64,000 nucleotides of DNA from positions 1-64,000 of the forward strand of contig NZ_JBFDAE010000001.1 of assembly GCF_040720935.1 (NCBI RefSeq). The letters are read 5' to 3'. The stretch's first letter is position 1. Every line of letters begins with the position of its first letter. Under the pieces are notes generated by a model, which did not search any database, had not been told where the DNA came from, and saw only the letters and a program-made list of their open reading frames with translations. A program made the translations under genes and the position numbers. Shown piece by piece: positions 41,826 through 51,117 of this stretch. This DNA is from Jejuia sp040720935. Its GTDB lineage: Bacteria; Bacteroidota; Bacteroidia; Flavobacteriales; Flavobacteriaceae.

Positions 41826-42869
41826 ATGAAATCTAAACTAAGCCTTTTTGTAATTATTTTATTGCTATTTAACTGTGGAAAAACTAAATCTAAAGATGAA
41901 TTCTCAGTTAAAAAAAATACATCCAACAAAGCTGAATTTTCAATACTAATTCACGGTGGAGCAGGAAGTATTAGAAGAGATAATATGTCTGAAGAAAAAG
42001 AAGCAGAATATCGACAAGAACTTGAAGAAGCGATTCGGGTAGGTTATCATATTTTGAAAAATGGAGGTACAAGTTTGGATGCCGTTCAAAAAACCATAAA
42101 CATTTTGGAAGACTCTCCACTTTTCAATGCAGGAAAAGGGGCTGTTTTTACTCATGAAGGTTTTAACGAACATGATGCTTCCATAATGGATGGAAAAACG
42201 CTAAATGCAGGCGCATCGGCAGGCACAAAAACCGTTAAAAACCCTATTAATTTGGCGCGTGCCGTTATGGACAAATCGCCTCACGTCATGCTTTCAGGAA
42301 GTGGTGCTGAAACGTTTGCCGAAGAACAGGGTTTAGAGATTGTAGCACCCAGTTATTTTTCAACTGAAAAGAAGTTGAAATCTTTAGAGCGTGTAAAAAC
42401 ATCCGAGAAAAATAAAGTGGCGTCGTTTTATGATGCTGACCTTCTAGATTCAAAATTTGGAACCGTTGGTTGTGCTGCACTTGACAAACATGGCAATTTA
42501 GCAGCAGGAACTTCAACAGGAGGTATGACTAACAAACGTTGGGGACGTATTGGCGATTCGCCCATAATCGGTGCTGGAACTTATGCCAACAACAATACTT
42601 GCGCCGTTTCAAGTACAGGTTGGGGCGAGTTTTTTATTCGTGGCATGGTAGCTTATGATATTTCTGCGCTTATGGAATACAAAGGGTTAACTTTAAAAGA
42701 AGCATCCCATTTAGTAATTCAGAAAAAACTACCGGAACTTGGAGGTAATGGTGGTATTATCGCTATAGATAAAAACGGTAATATGGTCATGGAATTTAAT
42801 ACCCAAGGCATGTTTAGAGCCACTATGAAGGATAAAGGCGAATTATATATTGGTATGTTTAAAGACTAA
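41826..42869 (+). CDS. Isoaspartyl peptidase / L-asparaginase family lipoprotein
   Basis: A 347-residue Ntn-hydrolase of the plant-type asparaginase (IaaA) family. The autocleavage site is before T213 in SKFGTVGCAALD, making alpha and beta subunits, and TSTGGMTNKRWGRIGDSPIIGAGTYA is the conserved substrate-binding stretch. IHGGAGSI at about 42-49 is the N-terminal family signature. The leader ends in LLLFNC (C17), a lipobox, so it is probably a membrane-anchored periplasmic lipoprotein that removes isoaspartyl residues or splits asparagine. Monocistronic; 171 bases from the divergent sulfatase gene. Confidence 0.93.
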   Translation: MKSKLSLFVIILLLFNCGKTKSKDEFSVKKNTSNKAEFSILIHGGAGSIRRDNMSEEKEAEYRQELEEAIRVGYHILKNGGTSLDAVQKTINILEDSPLFNAGKGAVFTHEGFNEHDASIMDGKTLNAGASAGTKTVKNPINLARAVMDKSPHVMLSGSGAETFAEEQGLEIVAPSYFSTEKKLKSLERVKTSEKNKVASFYDADLLDSKFGTVGCAALDKHGNLAAGTSTGGMTNKRWGRIGDSPIIGAGTYANNNTCAVSSTGWGEFFIRGMVAYDISALMEYKGLTLKEASHLVIQKKLPELGGNGGIIAIDKNGNMVMEFNTQGMFRATMKDKGELYIGMFKD

Positions 42870-42992
42870 TTTTAAGAACAATTTAACGAAACAATACAAT
42901 CTAAATTCCAATTTTTGAACGTACTTTTATTAACGAGAAACTCCCTACGCTTTCTTTTCATCAGTTCATTTTCATCTAAAATCCATCAATCC

Positions 42993-45900
42993 ATGGCATT
43001 AAAAAAGTTCTTTGCTTTCGTATTAATTATTACGTTAGCCGCATCTTGTAAAAAGAAAGTTGTAGAAACCGATAACCTTTTCAAGTTTCGAGATTACATC
43101 AGTTATACCACTTCGGGGATAACATCTGTGGCAAGCCCCATCCAAATCAATTTAGCCAATGACGTTGAAGGCTGGATAATGGGACAAGAAATAACCAATA
43201 AAATCGTGAGCATCAAACCTCATGTTGAAGGCAAATTAACAGTTGCAAACAATCACACCTTACTTTTCACACCCGATGAACATTTAGAACCAAACACAGA
43301 ATACACGGTTACCGTAAAACTGAATGACATTTATAAAAATATGCCCGATGGGTTTAACAATTACACCTTTCAGTTTAAAACCATCACACCAAGTTTTAAT
43401 ATTGAAACCAATCATTTACAATCTTACAGCAAAAATTGGCAATACCTTGAAGGTGTTATAAAATCTGCCGATGCTATTTCTATTGAAGATGCAAAAACAT
43501 TGATTGAAGCTTCTCAAAACGGCAAAAAACTAGCATTGGTTTTTAATGAAGCAAACAAAAGTTCTAAACATTTCGAATTCAAAATTGATAGTATAAATCG
43601 ATTAATAGAAGACAGCAAAATCCTTGTGAAATGGAACGGAAAAGTTATAAAAGCTTCAAATGAAGGTGAAAATACCGTTGCAATTCCGGGCATTAACAAT
43701 TTCACTATTATTGAAACAGATGTCGTTCAATCGCCTGAGCAACACTTATCTATTAACTTTTCAGACCCACTTAAAAAACAACAGAATTTTGATGGTTTGG
43801 TATCCATTCAAAATGTTAAGAATCCAAAATATATTGTTGATGGCAATGTGCTTAAAGTGTATCCCGACGGTAAATTAGTGGGCAATATTCAAGTTGATGT
43901 CTTTCAAGGCATTAAAAATACTGAAGGTTATAAACTGAAAAAACCATTTTCTGAAACCATTGCTTTTGAAGAGTTAAAACCTAGTGTCCGACTAATTAGC
44001 AATGGCACCATTTTACCAAATTCCCAAGAATTAAAATTCAATTTCGAAGCCGTTAATTTAAGTGCGGTTGATGTTCGCATCATCAAAATATTTGAAGATA
44101 ATGTGCTTCAATTTCTTCAAGATAATAACTTGAATAGCAACAATAGATACGATATTAAAAAAGTAGGGCGTCGGATTGCAAAACAAACCATTCAACTTCA
44201 AACCGCAGCTGAAAATACAGGAAAATGGAAAGCGTATAGCATCGATTTATCCCATTTTTTTAAAGCTGATGCTGGGGCTATTTACAGAATAGAATTAAGT
44301 TTTGATAAACACTATTCACTATATGATTGCGAAGCCAATGCTGGTGTTTCAAATTCTGGAGACGATGATTATGAGGATTATTATGAAGAAGACTATTATC
44401 AGGATGATTATGCTGCATCTGATATAGAAGATGAAAATTTACGCGAAGAGCAATACTGGGATAATTTAATTTACCGCTACAAAAACTACACGTACAATTG
44501 GCGCGAAGAGCAAAACCCTTGTCATGATGCGTATTACAACGAGAACAAAATAGTATCTCAAAACCTTTTGGCTTCAAACTTGGGCGTTATTGCAAAACGA
44601 GGGGCAAACAACTCCTATTATTTCGCCGTTACCAATATTTTAAGCACAGAACCTGAAGCAAATGCAACAGTAAAACTTTACAATTTTCAGCAACAAGCAC
44701 TTTCCAGTAGAACTACTGACGCTCAAGGTTTAACAACTATTGATGCCGAAAAACACGCCAATTTTGCTATTATTTCCAAAGGAAGTAACACCACTTATGT
44801 AAAACTTCATGATGGCAATTCTTTATCCTTAAGTAAGTTTGATGTCTCCGGAAACCGTTTGCAGCGTGGACTAAAAGGCTACCTGTATGGAGAACGTGGT
44901 GTTTGGCGACCGGGAGACACTTTGCATTTAACGTTTATGCTGAATGATAAAGCCAATAAACTTCCAAAAGGGCATCCTGTAAAACTTGAAATCACGGACC
45001 CAAATGGAAAATTGGTTCATAAAAAAGTTACCGCAGATAACTTAAACAACTTCTATAAGTTCACAGTTCCAACGTCAACAGAAGACAAAACAGGAAGCTA
45101 CAATGCTAAAGTTTCAGTTGGGGGTGCCACATTTTATAAAAGTCTAAAAATTGAAACCGTTAAACCCAATCGTTTAAAAATTAAAATAGATTTTGAAAAC
45201 GAAATTCTTTCGAGTAAAGCACCTTTAAAAGGCAATTTGGATGTAAAATGGCTCCATGGCGCTCCAGGAAAAAACTTAAAAGCTGAGGTTAAAGCAAAAT
45301 TCAGTACTGCATATACTGCTTTTAAAAATTATAAAAACTATACCTTTAACGACCCAACACGAAAATTTCGAACTGAGGAAATTAATGTATTTGAAGGTAA
45401 AGTTAATGAAGAAGGTTTAGCAATTATAAACAAAAAGTTGAGTGTTGGTAAAAACGCACCAGGCATGTTGAAAGTTCAATTTTTAGTGCGTGCTTTTGAA
45501 AATGGAGGCGATTTCTCAATGGATGCCTTTTCCAAACAATACGCTCCTTATGAATCTTTTGTTGGATTGCGTTCTCCTAAAGGCAATGCTTATGGCTCGT
45601 TTTTTACAGATGAAAATCAGACGTTTGATGTGGTGGTTGTTGATGAAAATGGGAAACCTATTAAACGCAATAACCTTGAAGTTAAAGTTTATAAAGTTGA
45701 ATGGCGTTGGTGGTGGAACTCATCTTATGACGATTTAGCGAGCTATGTTTCTAGTAATTATCACAGACCATATTCCACTTCAAAAATAAATACCGATGTT
45801 AACGGAAAAGCTAATTTCAACATAAAAATTCCAGATAATGACCGTGGAAGATACTTGATTAGAGTGTCCGACCCTATTAGTGGTCACGCCACAGGAAGAA

Positions 45901-48563
45901 CCGCATATTTCTATAAAAACTGGTGGCAAAAAGCACCATCAAGCGATAAAGAAGCTGCAAAAATGTTAGTGTTTTCTGCGGATAAAGAAAATTATAATGT
46001 AGGCGAAACTGCTAAAGTGACGTTTGCCTCAGGAAGTGAAGGTCGTGCTTTGGTAAGCATTGAAAATGGCACCGAAGTGTTGGATTATAAATGGGTGAAA
46101 ACGAGTAAAGGCGAAACGGTGGTTGATATTCCTATCAGCAAGGAAATGGCACCAAATGTATTTGTAAATATTTCATTATTACAACCACACGCTATTACCG
46201 CTAACGATTTACCAATCCGATTATATGGTGTGATTCCTTTGATGGTTGAAAACCCAGAAACTAAATTGCATCCAGAATTAAAAATGCCAGATAAGTTAAA
46301 ACCAGAACAGACTTTTGAAGTGAAAATTTCAGAAAAAAACAATAAAGCGATGACTTATACTATTGCTATGGTTGAAGAAGGCTTGCTGGATTTAACACGC
46401 TTTAAAACGCCTAATGCTTGGGACGAATTTTATAAACGTCAAGCCCTTGGTGTAAAAACTTGGGATGTTTTTGACGATGTCATTGGTGCGTATTCAGGAA
46501 GTATAGACCAAGTGTTTGCCATTGGTGGCGATGGCGATGCTGCAGGTGGAAAAAACAAAAAAGCAAACCGTTTTAAACCTGTGGTTACTTATCTCGGGCC
46601 TTTTAAACTAGATGCTGGAAAAACAAAAACGCATCAAATTAAACTGCCAAATTATATTGGTTCGGTACGCACTATGGTGGTTGCTGGAAATAATAACAAT
46701 GAAGCTTATGGAAGCACAGATAAAGCTGTTGAAGTTAAAAAACCGCTCATGGTTTTGGCTACGCTTCCGCGGAAATTAAGCCCAGGCGAAAAAGTAACGT
46801 TGCCAGTTACCGTTTTTGCTATGGAACCAAAAGTGAAGAATGTTAATATTAGTTTGAAATTGAGTAATGGTATTTCGGTTGTTGGGGAAAATTCCAAATC
46901 GCTTTCTTTTGCGAAACCTGATGAGCAAATGGCATATTTTGAATTGGATGTGAGTAAAGCGAAAGGCATTAATACCGTTGAAGTTATTGCGACTGGAAAT
47001 GGTGAAAAATCGACGTATAAAGTAGAATTGGATGTTGTGAATCCGAACCCGATATCTTCAAAATCTACTGATAAGAGTTTAACTGGAAATACTTCTGAAA
47101 CTTTAGAGTTTTCAACCTTTGGAGTTGTTGGAACAAATTCGGCAACTGTAGAGTTTTCAACCCTGCCTCCAATGGATTTTACACGCAGATTGCAATATTT
47201 GATTCAATATCCCCATGGTTGTGTGGAACAAACCACTTCAAGTGTTTTTCCGCAGTTATTTTTAGCTGACATTTTCGATTTAACTTATGAAAAGAAACAA
47301 AACATTCAGAAGAATATTGAAAATGGCATTAAGCGATTAGGACATTTCCAAAGGTCTCATGGTGGATTGAGTTATTGGATTGGAGAATCTAGTGCTAACG
47401 ATTGGGGCACAAGTTACGCTGGTCATTTTTTGATTGAAGCCGAAAAGAAAGGTTACGTTTTGCCACTAACTTTTAAAAGCAATTGGTTGAGCTACCAAAA
47501 ACAAGCGGCTAGAAATTGGCGACCAAGTTATCGCACTTATAATTCTGATTTAGCTCAAGCTTACCGATTATACACTTTGGCATTAGCTAGAAGCCCAGAT
47601 TTAGGAAGTATGAACCGTTTACGAGAATTTAGTGAAATTTCCAACGAAGCCAAATGGCGATTGGCTGCGGCTTATGCTTTGGCTGGACAAAAAGAAGCTA
47701 GCACTAAAATTTCGCAATCGGCAAACATCAACTTTAAACCGCAACGTTATAATTATTACACATACGGCTCTGTGGATAGAAATAGAGCGATGGCTTTAGA
47801 AACTATGGTGCTCACTAAAGATTCAAAAATGCGAGGATTGGCTGAGGATATTGCTAAAGATTTATCTGGTAATAGATGGATGAGTACGCAAACCACAGCT
47901 TATAGTTTATTGGCTATGGCGAAAATGGTGGATGCGAATGGTGGAAAAGCACTAAGCGTAAATTACAGTATTAATGGTGTTTCTGAAAGTATTGAAACAA
48001 AAAGTGCTATCGCGCAACGTGAACTGAAAATTGTGGATGGTCTTAATAAAATGACATTTAAAAATGAAAAAGATAATGTGGTCTATGTACGGGTTTTAAA
48101 TTCTGGAAAATTACCCCTCGGACAAGAATTGGTAGAACAACGCGGATTAAGTATTGCTGTGCAATACAAGGATTTAAAAGGGAATAAAATTGATGTTTCT
48201 AAATTATTGCAAGGTCAGGATTTTGTAGCTACGGTTAGTGTTAGTAATTTGAAAAACAACTCGGTTAATGATGTGGCTTTAACACAAATCTTCCCGTCAG
48301 GTTGGGAAATAGTCAATACGCGTTTTACCGCTTTTGGAAGTACAACCACAAGCGCAGCAAGACATACCGATATTAGAGATGACCGTGTAAATTTCTATTT
48401 TGATTTACCTAAAAAAGGAAAACACAGCACAAAAATCTTTAATATGATGCTGAATGCATCGTATTTAGGAACCTATTATTTACCGGGTGTGCAAGCGGAA
48501 GCCATGTATGATAATGAGTATTTGGTAAGGACTAAAGGGGAATGGGTAGTGGTTGAGAAGTAG
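42993..48563 (+). CDS. Alpha-2-macroglobulin family lipoprotein
   Basis: A 1856-residue bacterial alpha-2-macroglobulin. The ATG at 42993 is chosen because it gives a lipoprotein leader (LITLAASCKKK, cysteine 19); the longer frame starts at 42915. Repeated beta-sandwich (macroglobulin) domains fill the N-terminal two thirds, with GERGVWRPGDTLHLTFML (MG2) near 640. The thioester motif GCVEQ is intact at C1410, at the start of the helical thioester domain. Such proteins are thought to trap proteases in the periplasm, often with penicillin-binding protein 1C; no pbpC is next to it here. A very acidic, tyrosine-rich insert sits at about 455-495. Confidence 0.93.
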   Translation: MALKKFFAFVLIITLAASCKKKVVETDNLFKFRDYISYTTSGITSVASPIQINLANDVEGWIMGQEITNKIVSIKPHVEGKLTVANNHTLLFTPDEHLEPNTEYTVTVKLNDIYKNMPDGFNNYTFQFKTITPSFNIETNHLQSYSKNWQYLEGVIKSADAISIEDAKTLIEASQNGKKLALVFNEANKSSKHFEFKIDSINRLIEDSKILVKWNGKVIKASNEGENTVAIPGINNFTIIETDVVQSPEQHLSINFSDPLKKQQNFDGLVSIQNVKNPKYIVDGNVLKVYPDGKLVGNIQVDVFQGIKNTEGYKLKKPFSETIAFEELKPSVRLISNGTILPNSQELKFNFEAVNLSAVDVRIIKIFEDNVLQFLQDNNLNSNNRYDIKKVGRRIAKQTIQLQTAAENTGKWKAYSIDLSHFFKADAGAIYRIELSFDKHYSLYDCEANAGVSNSGDDDYEDYYEEDYYQDDYAASDIEDENLREEQYWDNLIYRYKNYTYNWREEQNPCHDAYYNENKIVSQNLLASNLGVIAKRGANNSYYFAVTNILSTEPEANATVKLYNFQQQALSSRTTDAQGLTTIDAEKHANFAIISKGSNTTYVKLHDGNSLSLSKFDVSGNRLQRGLKGYLYGERGVWRPGDTLHLTFMLNDKANKLPKGHPVKLEITDPNGKLVHKKVTADNLNNFYKFTVPTSTEDKTGSYNAKVSVGGATFYKSLKIETVKPNRLKIKIDFENEILSSKAPLKGNLDVKWLHGAPGKNLKAEVKAKFSTAYTAFKNYKNYTFNDPTRKFRTEEINVFEGKVNEEGLAIINKKLSVGKNAPGMLKVQFLVRAFENGGDFSMDAFSKQYAPYESFVGLRSPKGNAYGSFFTDENQTFDVVVVDENGKPIKRNNLEVKVYKVEWRWWWNSSYDDLASYVSSNYHRPYSTSKINTDVNGKANFNIKIPDNDRGRYLIRVSDPISGHATGRTAYFYKNWWQKAPSSDKEAAKMLVFSADKENYNVGETAKVTFASGSEGRALVSIENGTEVLDYKWVKTSKGETVVDIPISKEMAPNVFVNISLLQPHAITANDLPIRLYGVIPLMVENPETKLHPELKMPDKLKPEQTFEVKISEKNNKAMTYTIAMVEEGLLDLTRFKTPNAWDEFYKRQALGVKTWDVFDDVIGAYSGSIDQVFAIGGDGDAAGGKNKKANRFKPVVTYLGPFKLDAGKTKTHQIKLPNYIGSVRTMVVAGNNNNEAYGSTDKAVEVKKPLMVLATLPRKLSPGEKVTLPVTVFAMEPKVKNVNISLKLSNGISVVGENSKSLSFAKPDEQMAYFELDVSKAKGINTVEVIATGNGEKSTYKVELDVVNPNPISSKSTDKSLTGNTSETLEFSTFGVVGTNSATVEFSTLPPMDFTRRLQYLIQYPHGCVEQTTSSVFPQLFLADIFDLTYEKKQNIQKNIENGIKRLGHFQRSHGGLSYWIGESSANDWGTSYAGHFLIEAEKKGYVLPLTFKSNWLSYQKQAARNWRPSYRTYNSDLAQAYRLYTLALARSPDLGSMNRLREFSEISNEAKWRLAAAYALAGQKEASTKISQSANINFKPQRYNYYTYGSVDRNRAMALETMVLTKDSKMRGLAEDIAKDLSGNRWMSTQTTAYSLLAMAKMVDANGGKALSVNYSINGVSESIETKSAIAQRELKIVDGLNKMTFKNEKDNVVYVRVLNSGKLPLGQELVEQRGLSIAVQYKDLKGNKIDVSKLLQGQDFVATVSVSNLKNNSVNDVALTQIFPSGWEIVNTRFTAFGSTTTSAARHTDIRDDRVNFYFDLPKKGKHSTKIFNMMLNASYLGTYYLPGVQAEAMYDNEYLVRTKGEWVVVEK

Positions 48564-48608
48564 TATAAACCACCTCGTCTTCGTTTTCTTTTTGGAAAAC
48601 CGAACCCA

Positions 48609-48630
48609 CTCCTCCTTAAAAAAGGAGGAG
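48609..48630. terminator. Hairpin after the macroglobulin gene
   Basis: CTCCTCC pairs with GGAGGAG over an 8-nt A-rich loop. The T-run after it is short (ATTTG), so termination strength is uncertain. Confidence 0.6.
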
Positions 48631-48952
48631 ATTTGAAATTGTGACTAAGATTGATAATTAGAGCTAAATTTGAAATTTAAACCTCTAAATAACATCTTCC
48701 CTTTTAAGTGTAGAGCTTGTGTCAATTTATTTCGATAATTACTAATTTGTGTAGCTGCTTTTAAGTATCTTTTATCATGAACAAGATTTTACAAGTAAGG
48801 CACAAAAAAGAATTAAAGTTGTTTTTACAAGCGGTTTAAAAGTAAATTTTAGTTTGTGCCCATCATCTATATTGTAGTTATTAACTTATCATTTGTTAAT
48901 ATTTTTAGCGCAATAGTGTCAGTGTCATTAAATCTTTTTTATATTTGTGCTG

Positions 48953-49066
48953 TAATTAGGTATATATAAAGGGATTAATATAGCTGTGATTATACTTTTA
49001 AGAGGTTTATTGCGTTTAAAATACAAATGATCAACTAGACGAAATTGCATTTCGTCGAACTTTTTT
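48953..49066 (+). ncRNA. Second candidate small RNA
   Basis: A TATATTTG box at 48940-48947 fits TAnnTTTG but lacks a clear TTG upstream. About 110 bases later GACGAAAT (49038-49045), loop TGC, ATTTCGTC (49049-49056) and six T form a clean intrinsic terminator. No ORF lies between. The unit is separate from the next promoter (49100-49128). Family unknown. Confidence 0.35.
49038..49066 (+). terminator. Intrinsic terminator upstream of PID-CTERM gene
   Basis: Perfect 8-bp stem GACGAAAT/ATTTCGTC, 3-nt loop, then GAAC and six T. Confidence 0.8.
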
Positions 49067-49099
49067 ACGTTTTATAGATGTTTTTTTAGTAAATTTACT

Positions 49100-49128
49100 T
49101 TGCTATCATTCTTTTTTTTATACATTTG
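49100..49128 (+). promoter_or_regulatory. Promoter of PID-CTERM-like gene
   Basis: TTG at 49100-49102 and TACATTTG at 49121-49128, separated by 18 bases, match the Bacteroidota promoter very well. Transcription would begin at about 49134-49136, practically at the ATG (49136), so the mRNA would have almost no leader. Confidence 0.7.
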
Positions 49129-49135
49129 CGTCCCA

Positions 49136-49339
49136 ATGATGATACAAAATAAAAGAATATTTGCCTCAATCTTATTTGTATTAATAAGTGTTGTATGTGT
49201 TGCACAAGGTAGTGAACCGCCACCGCCTTTGCCGCCACCGCCTTTTGGTTTTCCAATAGATGGAGGTGTTATATTGGGTGCCATTATCGGATTATTATAT
49301 GGTGGTAAAAAGTTGTTAATAAACAAAAAAGAGCATTAA
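49136..49339 (+). CDS. PID-CTERM-like small protein
   Basis: A 67-residue protein. The ATG at 49136 is preferred to an upstream one at 49100, which lies within the promoter. A signal peptide (about 1-24, ending VCVAQG) is followed by a very short mature part: a proline run (PPPPLPPPP), then PIDGGVILGAIIGLLYGGKKLL and a basic end. The PIDGG motif followed by a hydrophobic helix and a basic tail matches the PID-CTERM sorting-signal type seen in Flavobacteriia, analogous to PEP-CTERM. The mature protein is almost nothing but the signal. The downstream ribE gene ends only 4 bases away on the other strand. Confidence 0.75.
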   Translation: MMIQNKRIFASILFVLISVVCVAQGSEPPPPLPPPPFGFPIDGGVILGAIIGLLYGGKKLLINKKEH

Positions 49340-49343
49340 GGCT

Positions 49344-49931
49344 TTACCTTAGCTCCATTAATCGCGCCACATATTTTCCTAAAACATCAAATTCTAGATT
49401 AACCTTAGTGCCTTTTTTGAAGGTTTTAAAGTTAGTATGCTCATAGGTATAAGGTATTATTGCTACACTAAATCTATTTTTTTTAGAAGATATTACCGTT
49501 AAACTTGTTCCATTAATAGTAATAGACCCTTTTTCAATTGTCATATTATTTAGAGATGCATCATATTCAAAAGTAAATACCCAACTTCCATCTTCATTTT
49601 CAATATTCGTGCAAATTCCTGTTTGGTCAACATGCCCTTGAACAATATGTCCATCAAGTCTATCTCCCAATTTCATGGCACGTTCAAGATTTATGGTATC
49701 GTCAACTTTAAGCGTATTCAAATTGGTTTTATCCAAAGTTTCTTTTATTGCTGTAACCGTATATTCTTTATTATCAATAGCAACTACAGTTAGGCAAACT
49801 CCATTATGAGCAACACTTTGGTCTATTTTTAATTCATCTGTAATATTACTTTTTACAGAGATATGTAGATTATTTTGGTCTTTTTCCAAATTGGTAACAG
49901 TACCAAGAGATTCAATAATTCCAGTAAACAT
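49344..49931 (-). CDS. ribE: Riboflavin synthase, alpha subunit
   Basis: A 195-residue riboflavin synthase, which dismutates two 6,7-dimethyl-8-ribityllumazine molecules into riboflavin and a pyrimidine. It has two lumazine-binding (beta-barrel) repeats: MFTGIIESLGTVTNLE at the N-terminus with VAHNGVCLTVVAI, and GDRLDGHIVQGHVDQTGI with KGSITINGTSLTVIS in the second half. Length is typical. It is transcribed divergently from pdxA, sharing a 65-bp promoter region. No FMN riboswitch-like structure was noticed upstream. Confidence 0.95.
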   Translation of the reverse strand: MFTGIIESLGTVTNLEKDQNNLHISVKSNITDELKIDQSVAHNGVCLTVVAIDNKEYTVTAIKETLDKTNLNTLKVDDTINLERAMKLGDRLDGHIVQGHVDQTGICTNIENEDGSWVFTFEYDASLNNMTIEKGSITINGTSLTVISSKKNRFSVAIIPYTYEHTNFKTFKKGTKVNLEFDVLGKYVARLMELR

Positions 49932-49952
49932 AATATTGTGCGTTTATTTGGT

Positions 49953-49960
49953 TAAATTTG
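49953..49960 (+). promoter_or_regulatory. Putative pdxA promoter (-7 box)
   Basis: TAAATTTG fits TAnnTTTG and lies 37 bases before the ATG at 49997. The nearest TTG (49936-49938) is 14 bases upstream, shorter than usual. Confidence 0.4.
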
Positions 49961-49996
49961 CACTTCAAAATTACAAACAAAAAATTAGTATTGTCA

Positions 49997-51055
49997 ATGA
50001 AGAATCAAGAAAATATTGTTGTAGGAATTTCGATAGGCGATTTAAACGGAATTGGTGGAGAAATTATATTAAAAACCTTTGATGATGCTAGAATTCTTGA
50101 GTTTTGTACCCCTGTAATTTTTGCCTCGGCTAAAGTGATGAGTTTTTTAAAGAAACACTTTGAGTCGTCAATTGACTTTCATAGTATTTACGATATTAAT
50201 CATATTGCGCATGGTAAAATAAATGTTTTTAATTGTTGGAAAGAACCAGTAACTATCAATTTTGGTCAAGAAGACCCTAAAATTGGCGAGTACGCTTTAA
50301 AATCGCTTCAGGCCGCAACAAAAGCTTTAAAAGAAGAGCGTGTGGATCTTTTGGTAACAGCACCAATTAATAAGCACAATATACAATCTGAAGCTTTTAA
50401 TTTCCCAGGACATACAGATTATCTGGCCAAAGAATTGGGTGGAGAAAGTTTAATGTTTATGGTTACCGATACATTAAAAGTTGGTCTGCTTACAGATCAT
50501 GTGCCTGTTAAAGATGTGTCAGATCATATTTCAGAAGAACTCATCACCAAAAAAATTGAAACAGTTTACAATACGTTACGGAAAGATTTTAGAATAGTGA
50601 AACCCAAAATAGCAGTTTTAGGCATCAATCCGCATACTGGCGATAATGGTGTCATTGGAAGTGAAGATGACGCTATTATGCGACCTACTTTAAAGAAAAT
50701 AAAGGAAAAGGGGAAATTAGTTTACGGCCCTTATGCTGCTGATAGTTTTTTCGGAACAAAAAATTATAAAAATTTCGATGCCATAATAGCATCATACCAC
50801 GACCAAGGTTTAATACCTTTTAAAACATTATCATTTGGTCAGGGTGTTAATTTTACTGCTGGCCTAACACGAGTTAGAACCTCCCCAGATCATGGAACGG
50901 CCTACGAAATAGCAGGAAAGGGAATTGCCGATGAGAGTTCGTTTAAAGAAGCGATTTTTATGGGAATATCTATTTTTAGGAACCGATATGATTTTGAGGA
51001 ACTTACATCAAATCCCTTAAAAAAAAGCCCTAGAAAAGTAGGTTTAAAAAAATAG
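49997..51055 (+). CDS. pdxA: 4-hydroxythreonine-4-phosphate dehydrogenase PdxA
   Basis: A 352-residue PdxA, which oxidises 4-phosphohydroxy-L-threonine in pyridoxal phosphate synthesis. The ATG at 49997 starts the conserved N-terminus (IVVGISIGDLNGIGGE); an upstream frame from 49958 only adds unconserved residues. Metal-binding histidines are in FPGHTDYLA (about 143), GLLTDHVPVKDV (about 187) and ASYHDQGLIPFK (about 285), and the closing SPDHGTAYEIAGKG region is present. Usually dimeric and cytosolic. It is followed by an own-promoter DUF177 gene after 62 bases. Confidence 0.95.
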   Translation: MKNQENIVVGISIGDLNGIGGEIILKTFDDARILEFCTPVIFASAKVMSFLKKHFESSIDFHSIYDINHIAHGKINVFNCWKEPVTINFGQEDPKIGEYALKSLQAATKALKEERVDLLVTAPINKHNIQSEAFNFPGHTDYLAKELGGESLMFMVTDTLKVGLLTDHVPVKDVSDHISEELITKKIETVYNTLRKDFRIVKPKIAVLGINPHTGDNGVIGSEDDAIMRPTLKKIKEKGKLVYGPYAADSFFGTKNYKNFDAIIASYHDQGLIPFKTLSFGQGVNFTAGLTRVRTSPDHGTAYEIAGKGIADESSFKEAIFMGISIFRNRYDFEELTSNPLKKSPRKVGLKK

Positions 51056-51087
51056 CTATATCGTATCTGGCATAAGTAAAAAATTTA

Positions 51088-51095
51088 TATATTTG
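51088..51095 (+). promoter_or_regulatory. Putative promoter of DUF177-rpmF operon (-7 box)
   Basis: TATATTTG fits TAnnTTTG and ends 22 bases before the ATG at 51118. The upstream TTG element is not clear. Confidence 0.45.
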
Positions 51096-51117
51096 CAGGC
51101 TCAAATTAGTTGTGATA

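Larger units (their letters stand above)
48564..49099. other. Long intergenic region after the macroglobulin gene
   Basis: No convincing protein gene. It contains a CTCCTCC-TTAAAAAA-GGAGGAG hairpin at 48609-48630 (possible terminator, or part of the CCCTCC repeat family at 60.8 kb), a TATATTTG box at 48940-48947 and a hairpin-T-run terminator at 49038-49066. The ORF at 48778 (20 codons) is not supported. Confidence 0.6.

Noticed and set aside
42915..42992. Longer N-terminus for the alpha-2-macroglobulin
   Set aside because: The start at 42993 gives a standard lipoprotein signal peptide; the extension places extra hydrophilic residues before it.
48778..48840. 20-codon ORF in the gap after the macroglobulin gene
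   Set aside because: Too short, no promoter or conserved feature.
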